Positions 20,650 through 33,275 of a stretch of 64,000 nucleotides of DNA are shown here, piece after piece. The notes beneath the pieces are model-generated. The model was not told where the DNA came from. It saw only the letters and a program-made list of their open reading frames with translations, and did not search any database. Source of the stretch: Termitomyces sp. T153. Taxonomy: Eukaryota; Basidiomycota; Agaricomycetes; Agaricales; Lyophyllaceae. Made by a program: the position numbers and the translations under genes. The stretch spans positions 310,001 to 374,000 of the forward strand of contig JACKQL020000044.1 in assembly GCA_018296165.2 (NCBI GenBank), in the 5' to 3' direction. Within the stretch, counting starts at the first letter, position 1. Each line of letters begins with the position of its first letter.

Positions 20650-22083
20650 ACGGATTTGGGATTATGAGGTTTGAGAGACTTTGATTAATTGAGGAAAAGA
20701 ATTACCTTCTATCTCTATTTACACTTGCTCGCGTCAGGAAGCCGATTGGGAGGGTGCGGGGGTAGTGTGCTAATGCAGGAGGAGGAGGGATGGGAGGCTC
20801 TGATTCTTGTGAGCAGAAGGTAGGGGGGTTGTGGGTGGCCGTCGAATGCTGTTCGTGCTTTGTCTCCCTAGTGACGGAAGCTGGAAAGCCAAAGGAGTGG
20901 AAGGAGCTCCTCCTGTATGATCTGACGAACTGTTCGGGAGAGCCCAGGTATGTCTCCGTCTCCCGAGTCTTTAGTGAGCCACACTGGTTGACTTAAATGG
21001 CCACTGGTATTGTGCGTGGGTTACTACATCCACATGGGGAGACGTATAGGGATACCAATGGTGGTGTTGGAGGGAACCGGAATGGGTGAGGTTGCGGTAG
21101 AGGAGGGAGGTGTGGCTATCGGTGCAATGTGAGTTTGAATGCGTTCGATTGATGATTGAGGAATTCAACCGTGTACCCGCGTGGAGGTTGTCTCAATATC
21201 AGATGTACCCACTCGAGAGTGAAGTTATACCCATTGAAAGGTTTGGCAGTATTGGATTTCAGCAGATGTAGATGCCTGAGGATGGGAACGAAAATGAGAT
21301 TTAGGCAACGTCCGTGTCGGTGTATATCGTTCTTCTCAAGAGCAGTCGTGTCTGGATCATGTCGATTATTAAATACTCGCAGGACCCTCGTCTCCTGTGC
21401 CCACGTTTCGATCCTTCAGTGTTGGAAATCCGTTCCGTTATGGACTTGAGCGGTGTCCAGACATAATTTTTCTAAAACAAGGTAGCAAAATGCTTCCTAG
21501 CTCAGAATAGCATGAGGACTCCAACAAGTTGGCTCAAGTGGCCGATATCTATCTTTCATGACAATTCACATCAGATGTAGAACTGCTGGGGTACTCGCTC
21601 AGAAGTTACCAATAGAACGTCAGATTTTAGATGCAGATCTCTATAACTATTGCATCCATTTTTTATAGGAGAGTCTCAATCATACAATGATTCCGTAGTG
21701 CAGGCCGATTGGTACACCTGCTCCTGAGTCTGGTTTTACGACGATTATTCATTCGAAAGCTCTGCAAAATTAGATGAAGGAGCTCGCCGATCAGTGACTT
21801 GGATTTCCGCGTAGAGCTTCTCATTAGATCAATTTGGGGTTCCTCACTCCAACTCTAGCACTTCCGACCCCCGCGCGTTCCCTGCGGCAATCTCATAACA
21901 CGGCGTTGTAAACTATGTATTTTGTGTGTACTACTGCAAAAAAAAAGTTGAATATCTTCCCTCGATCGGACGACGGCTCGACCTCACTACAAAAGACTTG
22001 GTAATATTCGGACACGGGCCTCGACATCCCGGGCCAGAGACCAAACTTGTCATGTTCTTGCTTCGTCATTTCATCCGCATTGT
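20650..22083. other. Intergenic or unresolved exons
   Basis: Contains the exon-like stretch at 20872-20948 noted above. Otherwise only short open frames without motif support. No repeats of note. Confidence 0.3.
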
Positions 22084-22408
22084 AAGCAGCCCCAGTGTAA
22101 TCGAACGCATCAATCAAATGGTGTACAACCGAACGAACAAAAACAGTGCACCAACTCATCTGAAAGACACCGAGGACGAGGTACAGGTCTCTTCGTCTGC
22201 ACCGCTTGCTACAACTCACGTTCTCTTATGTCTCAGGCCATGAATGATATTATTCCTCGCGCTGTGAACAGGGATGCCCAAAAGATTGACAATGTGAAGC
22301 AAGCGCGTCGCGTTGGAGTAATGAACAAGGGTGCGTACGCCAACTTTGATAGTTTGCTCCCTAACTGAGTGTTTTCGGAAAGATCACGAGAAAGAGGCTG
22401 ATTGTTGA
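22084..22408 (+). CDS. Hypothetical protein, C-terminal exons
   Basis: Three exon pieces join in phase. The first ends at 22180 (…THLKDTEDE); an intron follows (22181-22236, GTACAG..CTCAG, 56 nt). The second is 22237-22330 (AMNDIIPRAVNRDAQKIDNV...). After another intron (22331-22382, GTGCGT..AAAG, 52 nt), the last is 22383-22408 (DHEKEADC, stop). Two typical-length introns with agreeing phases argue for a real plus-strand gene, but the 5' exons are not resolved and the start given is arbitrary. A short, charged, probably helical C-terminus; no family recognised. Confidence 0.4.
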
Positions 22409-25400
22409 TCGCACAGGAGAGCACAGACATGGACAGCTCGAGTGAACTTGTGTTGTTTTGTGTAAAAATATTCTTGTATTGCGTCTCCGATGCACGAAAC
22501 AGAGCCATCAACCTTATCCTCCTGCCCCTTCAGTATCAAGGAAGTATGACCGAACTCTTCCCTGCCACTTTGTCCCTTGACACACGGCCTTGAAAGTCTC
22601 ATAACCAAGTCATGATTTACATATATTTCCCCTCAGGACTGCAACGCTGACCCAACTCATCAGGCTGACACACTATGTACCACATACTCGTGCTTGGATA
22701 TGCTAGACCTATTACATCACGGAGAATAATAACGAGTTTGGATTTTTTGAAGAAAAGTGACAACGACGAACCAACCCCACAACCAACCTTGAGAAGTGAG
22801 GGAGTAAGGAGGACTCACGACCCACCCCTCTTATTCAATCTCAACGCCCCCCCTGCCCTCTCCACCACCTGCCTATGATCATCCGACATTCTCCAAATTC
22901 GCAAAAGGAGACCGACTGACAACCCAGCGACGGCGATCCCTGTGGCTAGGTCCAATCTCGATGCTTAAACGAATGTTATGTAGCGTGAGTCGTACAGCGC
23001 CCCAAGGATCCTTAGAGTTTTTGGGGATTCTGGTTAAATAGATATACAACCATTGCAATGGATTTATATTACAGCGGTCCGCTGCCGAGATATAGAGTAC
23101 TGAGCGAACATCAGATGCAGGCACAGTATGGACAGACATATATGCGTGTGGGGCGTAGACGGGGAGCTAGAACTAGACGGCAAGCAAGTCGGTACGGTTG
23201 ATCTATTACCGCTCCAGGAAGAGCTGGGAGGATCTTGGGATCTGAGAGGATTCGTGCTTGTTATGAGGCTTCTGTATCGTTCGCGAGAGGTATCATTCAC
23301 AAGGTTAAATACGGCCACCAGACTGATATCGTTATCGAAGTGGTATAGCCGCTATCGTCCTAACACCGCATATTCCACCCAGGTCACCTTCAGCATTTGT
23401 CGCAAGTAGATCAAGGATGTAGCGTACCTCGCGCAACAAAGCCCTCCACTCAGGCTCACGCCACTCTTCCTCTTCCTCGATCTTCGCTGCGTCCTCTGGA
23501 GGAATATATATACCCTTGAGCCCCTACCGCTGTACTTCCTCCCTGTCCTGCCCTGCTTCCCATGACCAACACCTCCGCTTCCGCAATCAGCGAAGACGGC
23601 GCAGGAGGGGAGCGCCGTAACAAGCCCCATAAACTTCCATGGTCAAACGCAGCTTGACAGAGCGAGGCCGTCGGCTGCTACCCACCCCAAACCATCAATC
23701 AGTATCTTGATAAAATATGGGACGGGAAGACGTGACGTACATAGAACAAAGCATGCCCGAGTGCGCGTTACTTGCCCCAAAACTGCCGAGAGTGCTACGA
23801 CTGTAGAGGCGTGTGAGGGGTACCTAGATCGTTTGCTGGTGACGGGGCGAGGCAATCTGGTGGCTCACAGTGCTCATGACGATGCGGGTGGATGATTTGA
23901 CTAGCTAATGCCGGCGTTGTGATGTAGATCAAATCAGAAAATGAAGGATAGATGAATTTTAAACAAACCAGCGACATGGTTAGAAGTTGGTGGGGAAGCT
24001 GGGATTGGTATAAGATCCACATCTACTTAGGAAAAAGAAAGAGTCTACGTTGTGAGGGCAGAACTTGTCGCCAGGGTAGTTAGGGCAATCAACAAGGGCT
24101 GCAGCTACTCGATTTGACCTAATCCAATTGCGACTTACTTGGCTACAAATTTTGGATCTCAGCGGGCTGCAGCTTCGTGCTCGGTGCTGCATAGATTCAT
24201 GAGATTGACTAGAGATTGATTGAGCTCACTGTCATTTGGCGGAAGCGATTGCGATTGAACCAACAGCTTGAAGATCGTGTGAAATTGATAAGGGTTGCCG
24301 TTCAATCTGAAGACTCTTCTAATCGTCTGTTGGCGCGCCGTTCATGTGCACAGGGGATCAATTTCAAGAGATGAGTTTCCATCTTGGATGTATTGCTCAC
24401 ATTTCGCACTTCGATTGCATATTAGAACATCAAAGTTGTTTGGTTGTAGATTTAGGTCACTGCCATGTGCACGCGTTCGTTCTTCCTCGTTTATGTATTT
24501 ATTGAGAACAGACCATCTTGATATTCAGCCCGTTATCGAGTCGTGGTCAAAGCAGAATCCAGATATGTGCTGTAATTGCCCACGTGCTGCGAAAGATAAA
24601 TTTTACCAGAAGAATTTTTGTCCCGGATGTACGGTACCAGTCAAGCTTCTTCCTGCATCGTTTGATTACCAGGTCAATTCACTTTTGCACCTCGGTTGCA
24701 TACCAGAATCATACAGAATTGCTGATATATCGCCAGGACATTTGCGTACATGGAGAGAAAGGCTTGAAGTACGGAGGTCGAGGAGGGTGTCGGTGTTCTC
24801 AGGGATTAGAACACTAGGTCTCGTTCGATCTTGGTGCTCTTCTCGGGGTGATGCGATTTAGTTCGCTTGGTCGCCATTGCCGTCCCCGTAGTTCTGAGCA
24901 AGCCGTGCATAGTAAGAATCGGAAGTGGACACGCGGGCGCCTATAGAGAAATAAAAGAAACGCACACAGAGTCCCTTTTGTGCCCGTGTCCACGAAACTT
25001 CGGTGATACGTTAGTGGCCTTTCCCGAACATGCGGAAATCTCAGATGTGGCGCCATCTTTTTCCTTTTCCTACTGGTACTTACAGTCTATTTTGAATTTC
25101 CCTACCTCCGAGTATCGAGTACTAGACCATCCTTAATTACGGACTGCATATGCGAATTGTGTTTTGTCACAATGCACGTTGTATTACCTGTTGTCTGTCA
25201 ACGTGTTAATATCCGCATCAAGCGGGAGTGATTTCATTGACGCCCACACTTGACGCCCTCACATATCCATATATGTCCATTGATTTCTCGGTTCCGCACA
25301 TCCCAAAGTCAGTAAATATGTTTAGTCATCATATATCGACTCCATATCAGCTCGGGCACACTATGTGTACATCCATATATGGTTATCCTGTCTCAGGTAT

Positions 25401-25585
25401 GGGCACGAGTGTAAAGCTTATTTTCAGTGTCTACTCCGGAATAAATGCAATGGTTGCTTCTTGGGCCGCGAGGATAGCTAATCAGTCCACCTCAAGAGTT
25501 CTAACAGTGTGATGTCTTGTTCCTAAACCCAAAAAGTTGGCCAAGAAGCTTCCCAAATAAAACCCGAGCTGGAGGTTCAATTCCA
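22409..25585. other. Intergenic, about 3.2 kb
   Basis: No gene that I can support. A TATA-like GAATATATATACCC (23501-23514) lies ~50 nt upstream of an ATG at 23561 that opens a ~30-codon frame (MTNTSASAISEDGAGGE...), so a small gene could start there. A 188-codon frame at 24295-24861 has no codon bias or motif and is probably chance. Confidence 0.35.
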
Positions 25586-25593
25586 TATATAAA
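25586..25593 (+). promoter_or_regulatory. TATA box of the MATE transporter gene
   Basis: TATATAAA, 37-44 nt upstream of the start codon at 25630, in an otherwise mixed-composition region. Position and sequence fit a core promoter with a very short leader. Confidence 0.5.
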
Positions 25594-25629
25594 GGAGTGG
25601 TGGGCAGATATAGCAGATAACCTCCAAAC

Positions 25630-27916
25630 ATGACACGCGACTCCGATAGAGCAGAGACTACACCTCTGATATCTAAGAATACCGAATGTTCAATCCACAT
25701 CAAAGCGTCTTCCATGGAGATATTTTGGCATGAGATACGCATCATTTTCCAATCCGCAGTGGCTATCTCTGGGTTTGTTTCATTCTCTTTGCCATGAACA
25801 AAGTGCTAATACATCGAAAGATCGACTCTTGTAGAGTTCAGTTTTACCTTTGTTTCAGTAGCTTTCATAGGACACTTTTCCACCTCTGCTCTTGCTGCTC
25901 TTTGTCTGGGCTCTATGACAGCTAACTTGACTGGGATAAGTATCCTTCGAGGTCTTGCAAGTCCCTTAGAGACGATGCTCCCTTCAGCCCACACTTCCGG
26001 ACATCCAGATCTTTTGGCATTGTGGACACAGCGTACGAGTAAGCAGCTCTATCTCGCTCTCAACGACTTTGTTCAATTTTTGTCTTTATACAGCGGTTGT
26101 CTTGTTGATTGCTATGATTGTGAGCTTTCTTTTCTGATTCTGACAAACCTCAATTATCCTACTCACCTTGTACAAAGCCAATTCTCGTTCTATGGCTGCA
26201 CATGGAAAGCATTATGTTGTATCTTAGCCAAGACCAAGATATTGCTAAGTTGGTCGGGGTGTATTTACGCTGGTTCTCTCTAGGGTTACCAGGTGGGGGC
26301 CGCGAATGAGACTTGACGCCTCATGACTCACGGTGATTTCAACAAAAATAGGTTTGGCCTTCAGGGAGATCTCGAGGTCAGGAAATGTTCTGAAATAATT
26401 CTCGTATATCATCTGATTCAATCATAGACGATATTTCCAGAGTCAAGGTAAGGCATCCTCAGCACACCACTGTTTGTAAATCTGAACTGCAGCATCAAAC
26501 GAAGGCTACCTTTTTGTCCATACTCAAATCATGCTCATCGTTGCGTCATTGAACGTACTTCTGCACTACATTTTGAGTAAGACTTGCTTTTGCCGTTGAA
26601 AACTTTGGTTACTGCTGATCTATTTTGAGTATGGGGCCCCGAACCTTATAATTTAGGATTCATAGGTGCTCCTATTAGCGCTGCAATATCCTGGGGAGTG
26701 GTCCCCATCATTTCGATCATTTATGGCGTTTTTTTTGTCCCTGATGCGGCGTGGCATCCAATCTCCTTGGAGATATTCACAAATCTTGGTGAATTGACTC
26801 GACTCGGCATGTATAGTGTCGGTCAGTTTGCATCCAGCGTATCTCTCGTGCTTTCTCACTGTGTGTTTGCCTCAGCACAAGTGGCGTCGGAATGGTGGGC
26901 ATGGGAAATTCTTGTTCTCGTTTCATCCTTGTACACACATCCATTACTTAAATCATTTTAGTTGCTAATTATCTTTAGTCTGGGACCCATCTCTATGGCT
27001 TCTCAGTCAGTCCTTACTACCTTAGCTTATCTTACATGGCAAGTAGGTGTTTCAGTGAGCACTGCTGTGAGCATACGGTGAGCATCGTTACATTCAAGCC
27101 TCTTTCATTTATTTGAACGTATCTTTTTCCAGCGTTGGACATCACTTAGGCACGATGGATCATCGTAGAGCTCACGTAGCGGCCAATGCATCAATTTTCT
27201 TAGTTTTGATGACTTCCATTTTTCTCAGGTTGGTAATTACCTGTTGCCTCACGACGCAACCCTTTCCTCTCATGTTTTTGCAGCTCTTCATGTATGCTCT
27301 TCCGTGAACCCCTTGCACGTCTGCTCAGTAATGATCCTGGTGAGGATATTGTAATTAATGTTATATCATCGTTGACAGCATGATGCAAATCAGAGGTCAT
27401 AGCAAACATTATATCTATTATACCTTTATTCGCGCCGCTCCAAATAGTCGACAGCAACACGTGTGTCACGAGTGGATTATTGAGGGCGATGGGTAGACAA
27501 GTGAGTTGCCGTCCTGATCCCTTTAGTCAAGTAAATAACTGTGGGTTACAGTATACAGGTGCACTGTTGAATATCAGGTCCGTCTTCCCGTCTGCTTTCA
27601 AAGGAGGTAACCAACTGATTGATTCACACATTCTCCAGTGGCTTCTATTTCATTGGTAGGTTTCCTGGACTGCTAGCATCTATTTTCTCTTATGCTGACT
27701 TGTCAAAAAGGTATTCCATCCAGCATTTATTTAGCATTTGGCTGGCATTGGCACCTTCACGGCCTATGGGCTGGATTAATCCTGGCATTATTGTATTGTT
27801 CAGTTATTGGGACAATGCTTTGCCTCAGGACAGATTGGCTACAAGAAGTTGACAAGGTTCAAAACCGGTATCATGATCATAGAGGAAGGGCTTCACCTGC
27901 TATTACAAGGATGTAA
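25630..27916 (+). CDS. MATE-family transporter, 16 exons
   Basis: Cation-coupled exporter of small organic molecules in a cellular membrane. The exons, all phase-consistent, give 483 aa: 25630-25772, 25842-26038, 26094-26119, 26178-26292, 26352-26376, 26428-26447, 26505-26576, 26630-26821, 26876-26930, 26979-27077, 27133-27228, 27284-27339, 27394-27500, 27552-27577, 27639-27655, 27711-27916. All 15 introns are 48-69 nt. Family landmarks: VAFIGHFSTSALAALCLGSM (TM2), GLASPLETMLPSAHTSG, VYLRWFSLGLPG, RYFQSQG, FIGAPISAAISW, ASEWWAWE, RVGHHLGTMDHRRAHVAANA, SGLLRAMGRQ, GFYFIGIPSSIYLAF and a cytosolic LCLRTDW...EVDKV tail. About twelve TM helices are expected. Length and motifs are complete, so it looks functional. 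Five exons are only 17-26 nt. Substrate unknown. Confidence 0.93.
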
Positions 27917-28129
27917 GACAAGTTATTTTGCACCAAAGGCTTGCTCCATTCTTTGTACTTGTTTATAATTGAATATCTCAACATCCTATTGGACATCAAG
28001 CCCCTCTAAGTCCTTATTACCATCACCTTCACTGCTGTCATGACCCTCAGCTTTGCCATTGCTATCATCCATGCCATCGTTCTCACTGTTGTCATGTTCC
28101 TCACTGTTGTCATTGCTGTCAAATTGCTG
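27917..28129. other. Boundary between gene island and transposon island
   Basis: 3' flank of the MATE gene. It includes a short ATGACAGCAGTGAAGGT/CATTGCTATCATC-type low-complexity stretch (28020-28125). CpG disappears from here on. Confidence 0.4.
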
Positions 28130-28982
28130 ATGTCAATACTTGACTGGTGATGGTGTCTGTTGCCACCTAGCTGTTGTGCAGAGGACACAACAACTAGTGA
28201 TTTTGTGAGTAGAGTATGAACAGACTAAGCAAAATGAGGGTATAAGTCAAGCTAGGTCCCAGAGAACCCAGTTTAATACAAGAGTTGCTAGGTCACTACC
28301 ATGAGGTCAGTAGAGAGAAGTGTAGCAGAAGAAGGGAACTCTGCAGGTAAATCCAGCTAGAGTGCATATTGAGTTGCTGGCATAAGGAGTGCTGGCAGAG
28401 TGGTACTAGGGAGAGGTGCTAGGCAATAGCAAAAGCATTAGCAAAAAGGACAAGGAAGGACTGAGACTAGCCATAAGTGCTAGTGCTAAACATAGACTTG
28501 ACAAAACAGTACCTGAAGATGGTACTAGCAAAACAAAATGATGAGGATGCTAACTCAATAGAAAAAGCACTAAGGAAAAAGAAGAGGCATTAGAATTGCA
28601 AGATTTAGATCTAAAGTCTGGGGCTAAGGAGATACAATTCTTTGATGGTTGTATAGATTACATGACAGTATTTATTATGAGTAAAGTAATGAAACCAAAA
28701 GGAGATGACAATGGGGAACTGGTTGCTAGCAACCTAGGTTAGTCAGGAGGAATGCCATGTGAAAGTAAGTAACCTGCAACCTAGGTTAGTCAGGAAGCAT
28801 GCCATGTGAAAGCAGCCAGTATGCTGGTTACTAGGGTTCTGTGTAGTAAGTAAATGAAACTAAATGAAGTAACAAGAAAACTGTACCAATAATACCAAGA
28901 AAAGAAGTATAACTGGTGACTTTGCTAGGAGGTTGCCAGAGGTTGCTAGTCAACCTTGCCCATTTGAACAACCTGAGAGTGT
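28130..28982. repeat. Diverged ~850-bp repeat, copy 1
   Basis: Aligns with 32225-33090 in the same orientation (shared blocks near CACAACAACTAG, GTCAAG(C/T)TAGGTC, TAATAATACCAA and GACCTTGCTA). The copies flank about 3.2 kb that contains the Tc1 element. They could be old LTRs of one element or two copies of a dispersed repeat; no coding content. Confidence 0.5.
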
Positions 28983-28984
28983 TA

Positions 28985-30591
28985 CAGTGGTTCAAAAAAC
29001 TGTCCCAATGTTTTATACTTTTTGAAAGATGGCATTGGCATGAAGAATTGGAAGTATCTAAAATTTTGGTTAAATCATGTAAAGTACTATGGCATTGCAG
29101 CTACAAATTGCATCTTAGCTTATGTAATTTAAATCAAAACTGATGGAGTAATGGCCATTTTTAAATATTCACTCATTGGGACAGTTTTTTGAGCATCTTC
29201 AACTTTGCAGATTTATCTCTATTTTAGTCAGAAATAAAGAGTAAGTTGCATGTGGGAATATCAACGGAGTCATGTGACTATGTTTGGGTATATTTGGGAG
29301 TGGTTCAAGTTGGTTGAACTACATCTTGACCTTCAACCACCATCATGAAAGCTACTTCTCCTGCACAATGCTCTACTGTTGCTTTTCTCCTTGCTTAAGA
29401 GTATTCTCTGCATCAAATTGAAGTTAAAACTGGTCTAGGTAAGTCTACTACTGGGAGGATCAGGAGAGAGTTGGAGGTGGACAAGGAAAACCATTCTGGA
29501 GGCTGTCCAGCTAAGCTTACTCCACATGATAAACAGGCTATTGTTTGACAAATCTGAACTGGGAGACTTAATACAGCTGTTCAGGCCACCAATTTTATCA
29601 ACAACATCATTTCCAATCCTGTCTCTCCTCAGACTGTCTGGAATGTGCTGAAGGAGGAGGGGTACCAGTCTGCTACAAAGAGGAAAGTTCCTATACTCAA
29701 AGCTAGACATAGGCAACTACAACTTAAATGGGCTTAAGAGCATCAAAACTGGACTGTGGAGGACTGGAAAAGAGTGTTGTGGACCAATAAAACAAAGATT
29801 AAAAGGATTGGGTCAGATGAAAAGCAGTATGTGTGGAAGCTAAAAGGAGAAGGCATTTGAAACTGAACTACTACACCTATTGTGAAACATGAAGGAGGGA
29901 ATAATCTCATGGTATGGAGATGTATGGGTTGGAATGGGGTAGGAAAGCTAGTAGAGGTGGTGGGGATCATGGATGCAGAGCAGTACTGTGAAATTTTGGA
30001 GGATGGAGCAAAGGAGAGCTTTGAAAAATTAGAGATGGAGGAGGGTGCCCACTACTTTCAACAGGACAATGACCCCAAACACAACTCCAAGAGGGCTAAC
30101 AAGTGGTTTGAAGACAATAACTTTCATGTCCTCTGGTGGCCAGCCCAATTCCCTAATCTTGACCCTATTGAACACCTCTGAGAGTACCTCAAGGAGCAGC
30201 TTAGGCAGTATGAAACATCTCCTCATGGTGTGCATGAATTGTGGGAGAGGGTTGCAAAGGAGTGGGATGGAGTACTAGTAGAAGTATGCCAAAGACTGAT
30301 AGAAAGCATGCTTAGAAGGGTCCAAGCAGTTATCAAGGCAAATGGAGGACATACAAAGTACTAAATATCAAAATTAGAGATGCTCAAAAAACTGTCCCAA
30401 TGAGTGAATATTTTAAAATGGCCATTACTCCATCATTTTTGATTTAAATTACATAAGCTAAGATGCAATTTGTAGCTGCGATGCCATAGTATTTTACATG
30501 ATTTAACCAAAATTTTAGATACTTCCAATCCTTCATGCCAATGTCATCTTTCAAAAAGTATAAAACATTGGGACAGTTTTTTGGGCCACTG
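28985..30591 (+). mobile_element. Tc1-type DNA transposon with 214-bp terminal inverted repeats
   Basis: Bounded by TA dinucleotides on both sides (28983-28984 and 30592-30593), the Tc1/mariner target duplication. The ends CAGTGG...CCACTG are part of 214-bp inverted repeats (28985-29198 and 30378-30591) that match almost throughout. It encloses a transposase gene with a DD34E catalytic spacing. At 1607 bp the element is structurally complete but its gene is dead. Confidence 0.93.
29345..30364 (+). pseudogene. Tc1 transposase (DD34E), inactivated
   Basis: One frame runs the full length, with about six stop codons, several at former tryptophan or arginine/glutamine codons. The N-terminal HTH region includes YSLHQIEVKTGLGKSTTGRI. 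The first catalytic Asp is lost: LWTNKTKI where the family has LWTDE. The second Asp (HYFQQDNDPKHNSKR) and the Glu (LDPIEHL) remain, with exactly 34 residues between them. The frame ends at TAA 30362-30364. The in-frame stops and the lost Asp are explained by G-to-A and C-to-T changes. Non-functional, but the lineage is clear. Confidence 0.9.
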
Positions 30592-30592
30592 T

Positions 30593-32224
30593 ATAATCAA
30601 AATCTGCATAATCAAAATCTGCATAATCAAAATCTGCAAAGAAAGAAAGATTTTTGGCCATGTTTTATTGATTGACCAAACTCAAGGCAAAACAAGCTTA
30701 AGTATACAATGTTAACACAAAATTGCAACAGCATCTTCATGTACCAGAACTGCTAACTATAATTTCCAGCATAATTATGGTAATGCCATACTTCTTAGCA
30801 ATTGGACTCTTTTTTGCATGAGCTTCCATTTTGCCTACCCCAGAGCTAAATAAAATGCATTGGCAAACTTAAAAAGAACATTCATCCATATAAATACATA
30901 AGAAAATCAAAAACTCACCATAATCAGAAGTGCCCCTAGACCAAGCCCTTCAGTAATTGCATCATACTCATCATAATTAAATTCTTCTTCAGGATCTTGG
31001 TTGCTTGAATTGAAGAAACCAGAAATTTTTCAAAGCAGTGTATGTTATTGTATAAGGAAAGAAAGAAGTCATGTATGGTCATTTTGAATTCCTTTCCATC
31101 TTGCAATTGTTAATGAAATCTGAAACAAAGTATAAGCACATATTTTTAAGAAAGACAAGCTTATGACTTGCAGTATTTCTATTCAAGAAAAGGATTAGCA
31201 AGGCACAGTACAAGTTTTTAAGCACAATTAACTGGTAAAAAGGGACCTGTCCTCATATCTAAGTTACAATAAGAATGTGAGAATACAAATTAACATATAT
31301 TTTTTTTCCTCATTGCATATTTAAGCTCATTGCAGTGCAAAAAGCAAAAAGAAACGCTGTCCAATCATTGTCCTTTCTAAGAATTGTGAGCTTTGTTTGG
31401 CTGGGGAGCAATTATTGCCTAAAGTGTGATTCTTGGCAGTAGACTGCTGAGGCATTGTCAATGTTGATGGTGTTGAAGCTGTAACAGTGATATGTTGCAA
31501 TTTGTGATCACATGTTGTAAATTTAATGTAATTTCATATTTCAAACATTGTTGTGAGCTCATAAAAATAAAAGATACAAAACATACCTAGTCTTTGACTT
31601 GAGGCAAGTTGGTAGTGATGCTGACACAGCTAAAAGCTATTTAGAATCTTATCTCATCTAATCTAGTCTAATCTGTTTCAAGTACTCACATAAACACAAT
31701 TCAGAATAGCTCAGATTTCTGTTTATAGTAAAGTTTTATGAGAATTCAAGCAGTGAGAGTCAAATATGGAAACAAGGCAGATATAGATGAGAATGAACAA
31801 GATTAGAGCTGAAGATGTATGGGAGATTCAGTATGATGCTGCAAAATTTCTCACTCTGGCAGCACTGGATCAGCTTGTCTATACTATTATTTTAGCACTT
31901 GACTTTAACTCTGAGGATTTTGAAAGCTTCAGTGCTGCTCATGAAAGTAGGCAGTTGGATAATTTGCCAGCAGACAGCAGTAAGTCTTCAAATTGACTTT
32001 TTTTGCATTATAATATTCTTAAAGTCTTCAAATCAGTTGCTTAGAGTGTTACTGCCAACAGAATTTACTGAAGAGAATCTCTGCAGTTCTAAATACTATC
32101 AGACACTAAGCCAGAGCAGCATATTGCTGAGGATTTCAAATATATTTGAGGTACTTTAAACAGCTTTTCTGCCAGTTATTTTATATACTTTCTATAAGTA
32201 TGTTGTTATTTCTAATATTTAACT
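30593..32224. other. AT-rich transposon-island sequence
   Basis: Starts with three tandem copies of a 16-bp unit, TAATCAAAATCTGCA(T), at 30593-30640. After that no convincing gene: an open frame at 31787-31996 (VWEIQYDAAKFLTLAALDQL...) could be a relic of a transposon protein, but I cannot place it. A few isolated CpG remain. Confidence 0.4.
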
Positions 32225-33090
32225 ATTGATGACATCTATTGCTGCTTAGCTGCTATGCAGACAGCACAACAACTAGCAGTTTCATAGGGAAAGTATAAGC
32301 AAACTAAGAAAAATGTGGATTGCAAGTCAAGTTAGGTCTTAGAAAGGCCTGCTAAATGCAGAAGTAGTGCTAAGTTGCTAGCACAAGGTCAAGAGATGGC
32401 GATAATGGAAAGAGAAGGGGAAACTCCTGGAGTAAACCAAAATAGAGTCAAACTGAGGTTGCTAGAAAGTAAATTGCTAGTAAAGCAAGGCTAAAGATAA
32501 ACATTAGGGATAGCAAAAGGAACATTAAAAACAGGAACAATAAAACAACATTAACCACAGGTGCTAGTACTAAACATAAATCTGGAAAAATAGTACCTTA
32601 AAGTAGTACTAACTGAGCAAGATGAGAGTGCTAATTCAAAAAAGAAGGTGTTAGAGCAAAAAAAAAATTGAAAGTTACTTGACTTAAATCTGAAGTCTGA
32701 AGCTAAGAACAAGGTGCATTTTTTGATGATAGTATGAAAACATGACAGTATTTATGATAAGTATAGGTCATAAAGCTTAAAAGAGTCTATAATGGTAAAA
32801 AGGTCACTAGTAATATAGTTGAGTCAAAAGAAATGGCTGAAGCAAGTCAATGACTTGAAGTGGAGCTAATTTGGCACCTTGAATAACAGCCAGTATGCTA
32901 GTTGAAAAGGTGGTGGATATTAAGAAAATCAATCCAAATCAAGAAACAATGAAAGTATAGTAATAATACCAAAAAAGAGAATATTGTCAGGGACCTTGCT
33001 AAGAGGAGTACTAGAGAACATGAGAGGAACATTGGTCAGTGAGTTGAGGGTCTAGACTACAAGTAACAAAGTTATGTAACTGTTACATTG
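32225..33090. repeat. Diverged ~850-bp repeat, copy 2
   Basis: Direct repeat of 28130-28982; see that entry. It is more AT-rich than copy 1, so it has either decayed longer or belongs to a different subfamily. Confidence 0.5.
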
Positions 33091-33275
33091 TATAAAAACT
33101 GAGAAATCTGAAAGTTACCAAAATATAAAAAAACTCAAAAATCTGTACTCAGCAAAAATAATGTCTTATCACCATGCTTCATTATTTCTGTTTCTAGCTT
33201 CTTGACTTGATTAAAAAATCATGACAAGAAGTTATTTACTACTATTGCTCTTAAATTTATTTTGACACACCTTAA

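Noticed and set aside
24295..24861. Plus-strand 188-codon frame
   Set aside because: No domain, irregular Cys/Arg-rich composition, no splice support; consistent with chance in this composition.
25588..28000. Several separate small membrane-protein genes
   Set aside because: The hydrophobic fragments all join, with consistent phases, into one MATE transporter.
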